NCBI RefSeq assembly: GCF_937903345.1
Contig: NZ_CALCZQ010000045.1
Span: 1-64,000 of the forward strand
From: an uncultured Emticicia sp.
GTDB taxonomy: Bacteria > Bacteroidota > Bacteroidia > Cytophagales > Spirosomataceae
Direction: 5' to 3'
Length of the DNA: 64,000 nt
The notes under the pieces were generated by a model. That model saw only the letters and a list, made by a program, of their open reading frames with translations, ran no database searches and was not told the origin of the DNA. Shown in pieces: positions 17,322 through 26,427 of this stretch (its first letter is position 1; each line of letters begins with the position of its first letter). A program made the translations under genes and the position numbers.

Positions 17322-19523
17322 CTAACGAATCAAATGAATAAGCCCTTTATAAACTTTGTCTGTAAAAGTTAGTGCGTACAAAAAATCACCAGTTGGCTCA
17401 TTTTCGGCAGTCCATTTGAAATTTCGATCTTTAGTAAAAAAAACAGTTTTGCCCCATCTATTAAAAATTTCGAATTTTTCAAACTGTCTTTTACAATTAT
17501 CTTCGGGAATTGAACCTAAACTAAAATAATCATTTTTGCCATCTCCGTTTGGTGTAAAAGTATTAAATGGCTTTATTGGGTTTTCAATAACTGAATTATC
17601 TTTCAAAATTAATCTCACGCTTACTGAATCCTGCAATTGTAAACAGTTGTTATCCTTTGTGGCAAAATTAATGAAAAATTCTTTCGATTCTTTCCCTCCA
17701 AGCATAAAACAAGTTGGCTTCCAGGTGAATAAGCTACTCACTTCCCCTTTGCCATCTTTGTTCACAAACGACATCGATACATTTTTAAAATCAAAGCCTT
17801 TAGGGGTTCCTGTGAGTATAAGTAGTTCATTATCAATATCTTGTGAATAAACATTAAAAGTTAATTCGTTATTAATGTATGGATTTAAAATAAGTTCGAC
17901 GTTATTGTTTGTTAGGGTAGTAAGGACTATAGGAGAATTATTTTGTTTTCCTCTAACCTCCACTGGCACTGAATAAAGAGTTTGAGAACTGACACCACAC
18001 CGTTGGTCTTTTAAAATGAAATCTAAAAGCATTTGTTTTTGTTTGAGTGCTTCACAATTTGGAATAAACTGTAAGATAGAATTTACATTGCCAATACCTT
18101 GTTTTGAAGGAAAAACAAAACCATAACTTCCATAATTAAAATTCCGACCAATTAAACTTAAGCCTAAGGTATCATTATCAATGTCATTCCCAAAAACCGT
18201 AAATTTTAGCGTATCACCATAAGTTACTGTAGGATTTCCAAGCAGTGATGTTGTAATATTTGGCTTTGTGTTCTGATTTTCTTCTAACTGGACCCGCATT
18301 CTAAATGAACGATTTTGAGGAACTGGGCATCCATTATCACTAATATTTATAAAGAATTCGGCTGGAACATTATTTTTTGTGATAATACAATCATCCAAAC
18401 AAAAAGTTGTTTTTAGCGTATCTTTAGAAGTGATCTCTACATTACTCGTAGAAGGCAATAAATTTTTTTTGACATCAATATTCATACCTTTAGCAGAAAG
18501 TGTTACTTTTTGCTTGATATCTGGGTCAGAATAAAATATATCAAAACATCGTTTTTCGCCCTTTCTAATAGTAATAACATCTGAGTCATTAAAAAATTTC
18601 TTCGAATTCTGAAGTGCAACCAACACATAAGGTGGCGAATTAAAACTACAATCAATCACCTTCAATTGAAAATCACGTTTCATTCGACCAATACGCTTTC
18701 CTTTTCGAAATTCATCAACCCTCACAGAAAAAACGTAAAGCCCAAGTTTATTAGGTTTTACGTTCAATACTCCAGTTTGGCTATCAACCTGTAACGGAAT
18801 TTCACCTGGAATCACATTATTAATATTGATGCCTGTTACCCAAGAAGCCTCTTTATAATTATTACTAGGTAAATTAGAAGGGTTTGATTGAATTGTCGAA
18901 GAATTCCCTATCCAAGGAACAACTAAAGTATAAACCAAACTATCACCATCGGAATCGGCTGCACTAAAATCCATTTCAAAGTTTTGGTTGATACAAGCAT
19001 AGTCAGCAATAATATCTCTAAAATGCGGTGTTGAATTAACAATTGTTACTGGGGCAAATTCAGTATAAAAGACCATCCCAACATTACTTGGGTTCTGAAT
19101 ATTGGTAATTATAGAATTTCTACAACAACGTTCCCATACAATCATATAGCCTTCAGGGTCCGAAAATTTATCAACTGAAAGGTTAATTGTATTACTGTAT
19201 TTCATTAGTAAGGTCGATAAATCACCTTTTTGGCAAGAAGGATCAACATATTTTATCGGTTGCCGATACATCTGTGGACAGGTAACATCACCCATCTTTA
19301 CTAAATCTTTCTTTCGATAGATTTGCAAAGTTATTGACAAATCTTCTGCGGCAGTACGACCATTTATGGCATCAAAATACAGGTTTAAAATAACCTGATG
19401 CGTGCCAGATCCTATTACTGGATTTTTAATCAGCACGACTTCGATTTCACCCCCAACAATATGGGAGGCAAAACAAAGTGAAGTTATAATTTGAAAAACA
19501 ACAAAAAGGATAAGTCTTTTCAT
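17322..19523 (-). CDS. Secreted protein with T9SS type B (gliding-motility-associated) C-terminal domain
   Basis: A 733-residue protein with a signal peptide (ILFVVFQIITSLCFA) and several beta-sandwich, cadherin-like repeats of about 100 residues (for example SPPYVLVALQN and SPIVLTTLTNNNVELILNPY). The C-terminal 80 residues carry the hallmark FTPNGDGKNDYFSLGSI, EIFNRWGKTVFF and TGDFLYAL, which is the CHU_C / type B sorting domain recognised by the type IX secretion system. It should be exported and anchored or released at the cell surface. The function of the body is not evident; adhesion is a reasonable guess. Confidence 0.9.
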   Translation of the reverse strand: MKRLILFVVFQIITSLCFASHIVGGEIEVVLIKNPVIGSGTHQVILNLYFDAINGRTAAEDLSITLQIYRKKDLVKMGDVTCPQMYRQPIKYVDPSCQKGDLSTLLMKYSNTINLSVDKFSDPEGYMIVWERCCRNSIITNIQNPSNVGMVFYTEFAPVTIVNSTPHFRDIIADYACINQNFEMDFSAADSDGDSLVYTLVVPWIGNSSTIQSNPSNLPSNNYKEASWVTGININNVIPGEIPLQVDSQTGVLNVKPNKLGLYVFSVRVDEFRKGKRIGRMKRDFQLKVIDCSFNSPPYVLVALQNSKKFFNDSDVITIRKGEKRCFDIFYSDPDIKQKVTLSAKGMNIDVKKNLLPSTSNVEITSKDTLKTTFCLDDCIITKNNVPAEFFINISDNGCPVPQNRSFRMRVQLEENQNTKPNITTSLLGNPTVTYGDTLKFTVFGNDIDNDTLGLSLIGRNFNYGSYGFVFPSKQGIGNVNSILQFIPNCEALKQKQMLLDFILKDQRCGVSSQTLYSVPVEVRGKQNNSPIVLTTLTNNNVELILNPYINNELTFNVYSQDIDNELLILTGTPKGFDFKNVSMSFVNKDGKGEVSSLFTWKPTCFMLGGKESKEFFINFATKDNNCLQLQDSVSVRLILKDNSVIENPIKPFNTFTPNGDGKNDYFSLGSIPEDNCKRQFEKFEIFNRWGKTVFFTKDRNFKWTAENEPTGDFLYALTFTDKVYKGLIHLIR

Positions 19524-19586
19524 AACAAATAAGCTTCATATAGTATTATATTTACAAAAACTAAAATTGCAAGACAAATGTTGGAT

Positions 19587-19617
19587 TTTGAACTTCAAGC
19601 TAAGTTAAATACTTTTG
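19587..19617 (+). promoter_or_regulatory. Bacteroidota-type promoter of rlmD
   Basis: TTTG at 19587-19590, a 19-bp spacer, and TACTTTTG at 19610-19617 match the -33/-7 consensus well. The predicted start leaves a leader of about 49 nt before the ATG at 19673. Confidence 0.65.
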
Positions 19618-19672
19618 TGTATTAAAACTAAAGGGAAACCGTAAAATATACGATTCCAAAAGAAAAAATATA

Positions 19673-21088
19673 ATGGGAAAAGTAAAGACATTTGTAATTG
19701 ATTCGATTGTAGTTGAAAGCTTTGCCGCTGAAGGTAAATGTATTGCAAAACACAATGGTCAGGTAATTTTTATTGAGGGAAGCAATGTACATCCAGGTGA
19801 TAGAGTAAAACTTTTTGTGAATAACAGGAAGAAAAACTATGCAGAAGCAAATGTAATCGAGATTTTAGAGTTTTCAGCCGATAGAATTGCCCCTCATTGT
19901 CAACATTTTGGTGTATGTGGAGGCTGTAAATGGCAGCATGTTCCTTATGAAAAACAATTAGAGCTAAAATTTAATCAAGTCAGCGATCAGCTTGCACGTA
20001 TCGGAAAACTTGACCTACCTCCCATTAATCCAATTGTAGGTTCGGCAAAAACAGAGTATTATAGGAATAAATTAGAATATACTTTCTCCAACAGCAGATG
20101 GTTAACAAGAGACGAAGTTAATACTGGCGAAGACATGAGCAAGAATGCTTTGGGTTTTCATGTACCCAAACGTTTTGAAAAGGTCCTTCCGATTGAAAAA
20201 TGTTTTCATCAGACTGACCCATCAAATGAGATTCGAAATTCTTTGAGAGATTTCGCTAATTTTAATAATTATACTTATTATGACCACATCGCTCACGAAG
20301 GTTTCTTGCGAAACGTCATGATTCGCACCTCAACAACTAGAGATTTAATGGTAATGGTACAATTTGCTCAAAATAATAAGCAAGAAATTGAGGCAACAAT
20401 GAACCATTTGCATGTAAAATTTAAGGAAATTACCTCTTTAAATTATATTTTAAATCAAAAAAGAAATGATACATTTTTCGATTTGGAGGTTCATACTTAT
20501 GCTGGAAAACCTTATATCGAGGAAAATATGGAGGGTTTGATTTTCAGAATTGGGGTGAAATCTTTTTACCAGACTAACTCCGAACAAGCTTATGAATTAT
20601 ATAAAATCACAAGAAGTTTGGCAGGATTGACTGGAGAAGAATTGGTTTATGATTTATATACTGGTACGGGCACAATTGCTAATTTTGTTGCAAAAAATGC
20701 AAAAAAAGTAATTGGTATCGAGTATGTTCCAGAAGCAATTGAAGATGCAAAAATCAATTCAGATGTGAATGAATTGCATAATACGATTTTTTATGCTGGA
20801 GATATGCGTAAATTTTTAACAAATGAATTTATTGCTCAACATGGCAAGCCAGATGTCGTAATTACTGACCCACCTCGTGCCGGAATGGACGAGGCAGTTG
20901 TGAGAACCCTTATGGAAGCAGCACCAAAAAGAATTGTTTATGTAAGTTGTAATCCAGCTACGCAAGCAAGAGACTTAGCAATTCTAAGCGAAAAATACAC
21001 GATTTCTGTTGTTCAACCGGTGGATATGTTTCCACATACCCATCATGTAGAGAACGTGGTGAGACTGGATTTGAAAAATCAAAATTAG
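19673..21088 (+). CDS. rlmD: 23S rRNA (uracil-C5)-methyltransferase, RlmD/RumA family
   Basis: A 471-residue SAM-dependent enzyme. An N-terminal TRAM domain (1-60) is followed by the iron-sulfur cysteines C76, C82 and C85 (HCQHFGVCGGCKW) with a fourth cysteine in IEKCFHQ, then the Rossmann methyltransferase domain with YDLYTGTGTIANFVA and DPPRAGMDEAV, and the catalytic cysteine in VYVSCNPATQARDL. In E. coli the enzyme makes m5U1939; which uridine is modified here (RlmD, RlmCD or TrmA-like) cannot be told from sequence alone. Confidence 0.9.
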   Translation: MGKVKTFVIDSIVVESFAAEGKCIAKHNGQVIFIEGSNVHPGDRVKLFVNNRKKNYAEANVIEILEFSADRIAPHCQHFGVCGGCKWQHVPYEKQLELKFNQVSDQLARIGKLDLPPINPIVGSAKTEYYRNKLEYTFSNSRWLTRDEVNTGEDMSKNALGFHVPKRFEKVLPIEKCFHQTDPSNEIRNSLRDFANFNNYTYYDHIAHEGFLRNVMIRTSTTRDLMVMVQFAQNNKQEIEATMNHLHVKFKEITSLNYILNQKRNDTFFDLEVHTYAGKPYIEENMEGLIFRIGVKSFYQTNSEQAYELYKITRSLAGLTGEELVYDLYTGTGTIANFVAKNAKKVIGIEYVPEAIEDAKINSDVNELHNTIFYAGDMRKFLTNEFIAQHGKPDVVITDPPRAGMDEAVVRTLMEAAPKRIVYVSCNPATQARDLAILSEKYTISVVQPVDMFPHTHHVENVVRLDLKNQN

Positions 21089-21127
21089 TCGATTAACTTT
21101 AATAAAGAAAAATCTTAAATAAGCTTT

Positions 21128-21210
21128 ATTGAGGATTATAAATCAGGGATTGTTGAAAGTTTGTAGCGGCAATAAAAACATTCAACAATCTTCCATTTAC
21201 AATCCTCAAT
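21128..21210. repeat. Imperfect 30-bp inverted repeat between convergent genes
   Basis: Arms 21128-21157 and 21181-21210 pair over two perfect 10-bp blocks at each end with a mismatched centre. It lies between the stops of rlmD (+) and trhO (-) and probably terminates both. It is longer than a usual terminator and may be a dispersed intergenic repeat. Confidence 0.55.
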
Positions 21211-21244
21211 CTTTAATCCTTTTAACTTTCCTTAAAAATTCTTA

Positions 21245-22276
21245 TTACTTCAATCCTAATTCCTCAACAATATGTATTGTTTTGGTATTCTTTCGTGTTC
21301 TAAAGGCAATTTCTGGTTTATAGCCAACGGTGGTCTTGGCATAGTAGCCAGTACCATCGTAAGGTCGTTTTCTTGGATTCTCTTTGCAAGCATTTGAGCA
21401 AGCACCTTCCAGTTCATGACCACATTTTTCGCAAATTGGTAAATGTTCATTACAATCAGGATTTGCACAATTTACCATTCTATCCGAATTTGTTCCACAG
21501 ATATAACATTTAGAAATAATAGTAGGATTTACAGAATTTACTTCTGTCGTAAGTCGATTATCAAAAACGTAGCATTTTCCTTCAAAATCTTCGCCACCTT
21601 CTTCTAAACCATATTTAATAATTCCGCCGTGTAGTTGATAAACATCAGAGAAACCTTGTGAGAGTAAATAGGCACTAGCTTTTTCGCACTTGATTCCGCC
21701 AGTACAATAGGTTACAATTTTCTTATCTTTAAAATGAGCAATTTCGTTCACATGGTCAGGTAATTCTCTTAGATTTTCAATATCGAATGTTATTGCACCT
21801 TTAAATTTCCCAACGGAATGCTCGTAATTAGATCGCATATCAACCAAAACGACGTTAGGGTCACTTTTGAGCAATTCCTTAAATTCAGCGGGTTTAAGAT
21901 GTTTACCAGTTTGCTCAAGCGGATTAACGGGCAACTCTGAATGTACTATCTCTTTTTTGATTCTTACGTAAAGTTTTGTAAAAGCATGCTTGCTAACTTT
22001 TTCAACTTTAAAATCAACGTTTGCAAACCTTGTGTCAGACTTTAACCAAGTCATATATTTCTCAGTGTCACAGGACTTACCAGAAATGGTGCCGTTAAGA
22101 CCTTCTGGTGCAATAATTATTCGACCAAGCAAGTTATTTTCTAGACAAAACTGATGATGAATGTCTCGATAATCCACTATATTTTCAATCGGACAATAAA
22201 TATAATAAAGCAAAACCTGAAAATTTAGAGATGAGTGTTCTAAGTTTTCAGTAATTGTATTTGATTTTTTTTTCAT
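21245..22276 (-). CDS. trhO: tRNA uridine-34 hydroxylase, rhodanese family
   Basis: A 343-residue member of the TrhO/YceA family, which makes 5-hydroxyuridine at the wobble position of some tRNAs. Seen: the N-terminal acylphosphatase-like domain (GRIIIAPEGLNGTISG), the rhodanese domain with active-site loop VTYCTGGIKCEKASAYL, and a C-terminal cysteine-rich zinc-like region (CYICGTNSDRMVNCANPDC, then CEKCGHELEGACSNAC). Length matches the family. A TAnnTTTG box lies about 44 bp upstream. Confidence 0.9.
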   Translation of the reverse strand: MKKKSNTITENLEHSSLNFQVLLYYIYCPIENIVDYRDIHHQFCLENNLLGRIIIAPEGLNGTISGKSCDTEKYMTWLKSDTRFANVDFKVEKVSKHAFTKLYVRIKKEIVHSELPVNPLEQTGKHLKPAEFKELLKSDPNVVLVDMRSNYEHSVGKFKGAITFDIENLRELPDHVNEIAHFKDKKIVTYCTGGIKCEKASAYLLSQGFSDVYQLHGGIIKYGLEEGGEDFEGKCYVFDNRLTTEVNSVNPTIISKCYICGTNSDRMVNCANPDCNEHLPICEKCGHELEGACSNACKENPRKRPYDGTGYYAKTTVGYKPEIAFRTRKNTKTIHIVEELGLK

Positions 22277-22319
22277 TGATTTTCAATCTTTCAAGGTGTA
22301 AACTTGATTTGAACTATTG

Positions 22320-22327
22320 CAAAATTA
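22320..22327 (-). promoter_or_regulatory. Candidate -7 box of trhO
   Basis: Minus-strand TAATTTTG, matching TAnnTTTG, with a predicted leader of about 37 nt. No matching -33 TTG was found. Confidence 0.35.
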
Positions 22328-22412
22328 CAAAACATATTTTTTTATTCTATGATTTTTATCAGAATAGGTCTTAATTTGTAAATTAATTTTATGCTAACTC
22401 TAATAAAGTACA

Positions 22413-23054
22413 ATGCACATTGCGATTACGGGCAATATAGGTGCCGGCAAAACCACATTAGCCACTATGTTGGCAGAATACTATGGATGGGAAGTATTAT
22501 ACGAAGCTGTTGATGGAAATCCATACTTGCCGCCATTTTATGAAGACATGGAAAAATGGGCTTTTCATTTACAGATTTACTTTCTTAATAGCAGATTTGA
22601 GCAAGTACTAAAAATAAAAGACTTAACCAAAGAAAAAACAATTATTCAAGATAGGTCCATTTACGAAGATGCATATATTTTTGCAAGAAACCTATATGAA
22701 TCGGGGAAGTTTAACATTACTGATTATAACACCTATAAGAGTCTGTTCAATACAATCACTCAGGCAATTACACACCCTGATTTGATGGTTTATTTGAGAG
22801 CCGACCTGCCAAAACTTCAAAAACAAATTAGTAAAAGAGGAAGAGATTTTGAAAAAAATATTGACCCTGATTATTTGATTAGTCTTAATAAACTTTATGA
22901 AGACTTCGCCAATCTTTATACACATGGAAAACTGATAATTGTTGATGTAAATGAACTAAATTTTGTCGAACGTAAAAAAGATTTTGAACACATAGTCGAA
23001 ATAATTGATAGCAATATGAACATGAGAACGCAAGTCAAAATTCAAAGTATTTAA
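22413..23054 (+). CDS. Deoxynucleoside kinase
   Basis: A 213-residue kinase of the dNK/dCK/dGK family that phosphorylates deoxynucleosides in the salvage pathway. The P-loop GNIGAGKTT is at residues 7-15, the catalytic DRSIYEDAYIFA (family DRS motif) near residue 80, and the LID arginines in KRGRDFE near 150. Size is normal. It diverges from trhO and ends at a bidirectional terminator shared with the permease gene. Base specificity cannot be read from the motifs. Confidence 0.9.
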   Translation: MHIAITGNIGAGKTTLATMLAEYYGWEVLYEAVDGNPYLPPFYEDMEKWAFHLQIYFLNSRFEQVLKIKDLTKEKTIIQDRSIYEDAYIFARNLYESGKFNITDYNTYKSLFNTITQAITHPDLMVYLRADLPKLQKQISKRGRDFEKNIDPDYLISLNKLYEDFANLYTHGKLIIVDVNELNFVERKKDFEHIVEIIDSNMNMRTQVKIQSI

Positions 23055-23059
23055 TAACA

Positions 23060-23094
23060 AAAAAAGCCATGAAATTTAACTTCATGGCTTTTTT
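23060..23094. terminator. Bidirectional terminator
   Basis: A perfect 14-bp stem (23060-23073 with 23081-23094) with A and T runs at its outer ends, placed between the convergent stops of the kinase and the LptF/G-type permease. Confidence 0.85.
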
Positions 23095-23098
23095 GATA

Positions 23099-24583
23099 TT
23101 AAATACTTACATTTTTGTTCGATTTTAAAAACTTCCTATTCTGCCATAGAGTTTTAAGTTTATCGAAATACACATCATAAATATCACTTTCAAACAATCT
23201 GGCATCATTAGTGGCTTTTGAAAGGAAATAAACTCCAAAGCCTAATAACACTATATCTGGCATCCATACACCTAATAGTACAGGCCAAATATCTTCTTTG
23301 GCATATTTATCTCCCAACTGCATCAACACATACATCAATATAAAAAATGTAATTGAAAGTAAAACTGGCATACCAAAACCGCCTTTTTTTATAATTGATC
23401 CAAGGGATGAACCAATCAAAAACATCACAAAACAAGCAAATGCCATTGTAAACTTATGCCATTTTTCGACTTCTGCTTTTATACCTTCACGTTTTTTAGT
23501 TTTAATAATATCAATCGTCGTAGAAAATTGGTCTCGGATGTTTTTTGCTTGTGAAACTGATGTCTCATACGTTTCAATATTTCCATTAGTTGTTTCTAAA
23601 AGTTTTAATTTTTCGTAAACCCACTTCCCACCAAGAATTGGTTTCTTTTCACGAGCAAATTTTGAGGTATCAATAGGATATTTCTTAAATTGAAAATTAT
23701 AAATCTGGGTCGCATTGGTAATTTGAGATTTCAATGATTTTTCAATATCAATAGCGACAGAATCAACTTGTTCGTTTAATTGAGAAATATTTTTCATGTA
23801 CTCGTGGTATTTAAACTGTGATTCGTCGGTTCTACGCATTCCGAAAGATTCAAGAGAAAAAACCATTTTATTTTGTCTAAAACTGTTTTTTACAAATTGT
23901 GTTTCGTCGTAATTCCCATCATTAGATTTATAATCAACGTAATTTGTACCATTAAAAAGTTCAAAAACTAAATATGTATTATCATACATCGTGTACATTT
24001 TTCCTGAGTCAGCGAGTGTGACATTTACATTTCCATTATTACTAGCATGATTGTATATTGTTACACCTTTAAGTGTTTTACCGTCTGAATATTTTTTTAA
24101 TACCTTAATACTATATCCAGGAATTTCTTTATAAAAAATACCTTCCTTAACATTCAAGGTAACTTTTGTAGTTTTTACATCGTATAAAAGGCTATACCCT
24201 TTTAAGTTAGCCCAAGGATTGACTGTATTATTAAACCAAAGAGAAAAAACACTTACGCCAAATGCAAAAACCATAGCTGGATATAGTACTCTAGAAATAG
24301 GCACTCCAGCTGACTTAATTGCTGTTAATTCTGTATATTCACCCAAATTACCGAAACACATCAACGAGGCCAACAAAACCGAAAGAGGCAATGCGATTGG
24401 TACAGTTATGAGAGAAAAGTAAATAAAAAGTTTTCCAAACACATCATATCCTAAATCTTTACCAACAAAATCATTGAAATAAAGCATTAAGAAACGCATC
24501 AAAAAAATAAAAACTACCACACAGGTAGTTAATATAAATGGGCCAATGAAAGACCTTATCACTAAAATATCTATTTTTTTCAT
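23099..24583 (-). CDS. LptF/LptG family permease
   Basis: A 494-residue protein with the YjgP/YjgQ fold: N-terminal helices (SFIGPFILTTCVVVFIFLMR; LFIYFSLITVPIALPLSVLL), the conserved cytoplasmic segment LGEYTELTAIKSAGVPISRV that couples to the LptB ATPase, a periplasmic beta-jellyroll of about 200 residues, and C-terminal helices (FAMAFACFVMFLIGSSLGSI onward). In the LPS export bridge such proteins pull lipopolysaccharide from the inner membrane. The periplasmic part is larger than in E. coli, as usual in Bacteroidota. Whether it is F or G is uncertain. Confidence 0.9.
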   Translation of the reverse strand: MKKIDILVIRSFIGPFILTTCVVVFIFLMRFLMLYFNDFVGKDLGYDVFGKLFIYFSLITVPIALPLSVLLASLMCFGNLGEYTELTAIKSAGVPISRVLYPAMVFAFGVSVFSLWFNNTVNPWANLKGYSLLYDVKTTKVTLNVKEGIFYKEIPGYSIKVLKKYSDGKTLKGVTIYNHASNNGNVNVTLADSGKMYTMYDNTYLVFELFNGTNYVDYKSNDGNYDETQFVKNSFRQNKMVFSLESFGMRRTDESQFKYHEYMKNISQLNEQVDSVAIDIEKSLKSQITNATQIYNFQFKKYPIDTSKFAREKKPILGGKWVYEKLKLLETTNGNIETYETSVSQAKNIRDQFSTTIDIIKTKKREGIKAEVEKWHKFTMAFACFVMFLIGSSLGSIIKKGGFGMPVLLSITFFILMYVLMQLGDKYAKEDIWPVLLGVWMPDIVLLGFGVYFLSKATNDARLFESDIYDVYFDKLKTLWQNRKFLKSNKNVSI

Positions 24584-24670
24584 TCAAGACGTAATGATTT
24601 TGAAACACAAAATTCCAACAGGAAATCCATATTGACAAGTTCATTAAGTTTATTTAACAACATTACATTT

Positions 24671-25054
24671 TCAACCACCTACAATCTCCTTTAATTTATA
24701 AATCATATCATCCCAGATATCTTCCAATTCCTCAACATCATTATTATCTGAATTATCCGTAACTTTCAAAAATGTAGCATTAGTTAGTTCACTTTGTTCG
24801 AGTTTGAATTCAACAAAATTACCTTTTTGCTCATCTTTCAAAAAATCAAATTTTACAAGCTTATTAATACGTTGAACAGACATACGAGCTGGATGACTTT
24901 CATTATCCCAAATAAAATCAAAATTAGCGTCACTGGTAAATTTAACTTTAGAAGCAAACCATTGTTGCAAACCAGCAGGTGTACTAAAATACTGATATAA
25001 AACTTTAGGTGACGCCCTAAATTCGTATTCACGAGAAAATTTGAATTTTTCCAT
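24671..25054 (-). CDS. START-like / SRPBCC domain protein
   Basis: A 127-residue protein with a helix-grip fold sequence: FSREYEFRASPKVLYQYFST at the start, PAGLQQWFA, and WDDMIYKLKEI near the end. It resembles the AHSA1/START-like group common in Bacteroidota; members may bind a hydrophobic ligand or a chaperone, but this subgroup has no known function. There is no signal peptide. It lies alone, 87 bp from the permease on the same strand. Confidence 0.75.
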   Translation of the reverse strand: MEKFKFSREYEFRASPKVLYQYFSTPAGLQQWFASKVKFTSDANFDFIWDNESHPARMSVQRINKLVKFDFLKDEQKGNFVEFKLEQSELTNATFLKVTDNSDNNDVEELEDIWDDMIYKLKEIVGG

Positions 25055-25168
25055 ATTTCGTAAAATTTAAAAATACAACCTAAATCGAACTCGATTTAAT
25101 CTTATTAAGTAACTATTCCAAGATTTTCTATAAACTTTTCGCAAACTTCAACTTGCACCAAATTCTTT

Positions 25169-25200
25169 TTTGCAATGTAAGAAAACTTTGTGTAATTTTG
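25169..25200 (+). promoter_or_regulatory. Promoter of tRNA-Met
   Basis: TTTG at 25169-25172, a 20-bp spacer, and TAATTTTG at 25193-25200 fit the Bacteroidota consensus. The tRNA begins about 47 bases after the predicted start site. Confidence 0.65.
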
Positions 25201-25253
25201 CAACATATTATTAAAGACAATAATAAAACTCGTATTTAATATTATAAAAATAA

Positions 25254-25327
25254 TGCGGGATAGCTCAGATGGTTAGAGCGTAGGATTCATAACCCTAAGG
25301 TCGGCGGTTCGATCCCGCTTCCCGCAA
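25254..25327 (+). tRNA. tRNA-Met (anticodon CAU), elongator type
   Basis: A 74-nt tRNA: acceptor TGCGGGA pairs fully with TCCCGCA, T8/A9 and D arm GCTC...GAGC are present, the anticodon loop TTCATAA gives CAU, and the T arm is GGCGG-TTCGATC-CCGCT. It lacks the 1-72 mismatch and the three G-C pairs of initiators, so it is elongator Met; a lysidine-modified Ile(CAU) is the alternative. CCA is not encoded. Confidence 0.9.
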
Positions 25328-25332
25328 CACTC

Positions 25333-25363
25333 AAAGGGTCTCCTAGATGGGGCTCTTTTTTTT
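25333..25363 (+). terminator. Terminator of tRNA-Met
   Basis: A 10-bp stem with G-U pairs (25333-25342 with 25349-25358) followed by a T tract to 25363, starting 5 bases after the tRNA. Confidence 0.75.
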
Positions 25364-25410
25364 ATGACCTTTTTACTACTTAATCTTCAAACTGGTTATT
25401 AGCACCACAA

Positions 25411-26418
25411 CTAATGAAGGATTTCAAAAACTAATTTTTTAAGAATATCAATTTCTTTTTCTTCACCTGCTTCAACACCTTTTGACTTTAAGTCAGCAAT
25501 TTTAATACAATGTATAACAAAAGCTAATTTTGATAAAGAATAATTTCGAGCAGCCGCTAAATAATCTTTTCCAAAAAAAGAATTTACCTTAAGTAGCGAT
25601 GCAACTCCCGATTCAGATTTATCATTTGAACCATGAATCAACAAAACTTTGCTAAAAAAAATATATAGAATTGTCAAAATAGGTTGAATTGGATTGTCTT
25701 TTGGATTATTTCCAAAATACATAATTATTTGGTTAGCCTTCACTACATCTCTTTGAATCAAGGCCTTTTGCAATTCAAACACATTGTATTCCTTGCTTAT
25801 TCCAACGTATTTTTGAATCGCATCAGCATCTATTCCATCACCGAGTTTCACATTCAAAATAACCTTTTCCAATTCACTAGTCAATCGTTTTAAGTCATTT
25901 CCAGTATGCTCTATCAATAATTGGATGGCTTTCATACTGATCTTAACTCCCCTACCATGACAATATGAAGCGACAAACTCAGGCAACTGATTATCGTATA
26001 ATTTTTTAAAGTTTTGTAAAATACCTTTCTTAGCAAAAGTCTTAACCCAAGTTTTTCTTTCATCTTGAGCGTTAGAAAAACTTAAAATCAAAATTGTTGA
26101 AATAAGTGGATTATGTGCATAATCTTCAATGAGTTTCTGGTTATCTTTTAAATCAATACCTTGTATCTGATTAGCTTCCTTTACAATTATCAACTGCCTT
26201 TCAGCCATCATTGGAAAGCGGCGAGCATAATTTAATAAAACACCAACATTCAAATCCTTCCCAAAGAGTACAAATTCATTAAAACTTTTTTCGTGAACAG
26301 GAATTGCCAAACTTTGTATTTTTTCTACAATTTGTTCAATATAAAATTGCTCTTCGCCATGTAAAAAATACAAAGGTTTAATTGAATCCTTTTTGATTGA
26401 TTTTAAAATATCTGACAT
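25411..26418 (-). CDS. holA: DNA polymerase III subunit delta
   Basis: A 335-residue clamp-loader subunit that opens the beta sliding clamp. The N-terminal clamp-binding part begins with PLYFLHGEEQFYIEQIVEKI, followed by the AAA+-like fold (RRFPMMAERQLIIVKEANQI) lacking ATPase motifs as expected for delta, the conserved LTSELEKVIL and VGISKEYNVFELQKAL, and the C-terminal helical collar domain. Length is normal. It lies 9 bp after acpH on the same strand, so the two are likely cotranscribed. Confidence 0.9.
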   Translation of the reverse strand: MSDILKSIKKDSIKPLYFLHGEEQFYIEQIVEKIQSLAIPVHEKSFNEFVLFGKDLNVGVLLNYARRFPMMAERQLIIVKEANQIQGIDLKDNQKLIEDYAHNPLISTILILSFSNAQDERKTWVKTFAKKGILQNFKKLYDNQLPEFVASYCHGRGVKISMKAIQLLIEHTGNDLKRLTSELEKVILNVKLGDGIDADAIQKYVGISKEYNVFELQKALIQRDVVKANQIIMYFGNNPKDNPIQPILTILYIFFSKVLLIHGSNDKSESGVASLLKVNSFFGKDYLAAARNYSLSKLAFVIHCIKIADLKSKGVEAGEEKEIDILKKLVFEILH

Positions 26419-26427
26419 TGAAGTATT

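Noticed and set aside
21129..21323. Open frame on the plus strand after rlmD
   Set aside because: It is made mostly of the inverted-repeat spacer and the antisense of the trhO end.
25254..25327. Initiator tRNA-Met
   Set aside because: The first base pair T1-A72 is paired and the three G-C pairs below the anticodon loop are missing.
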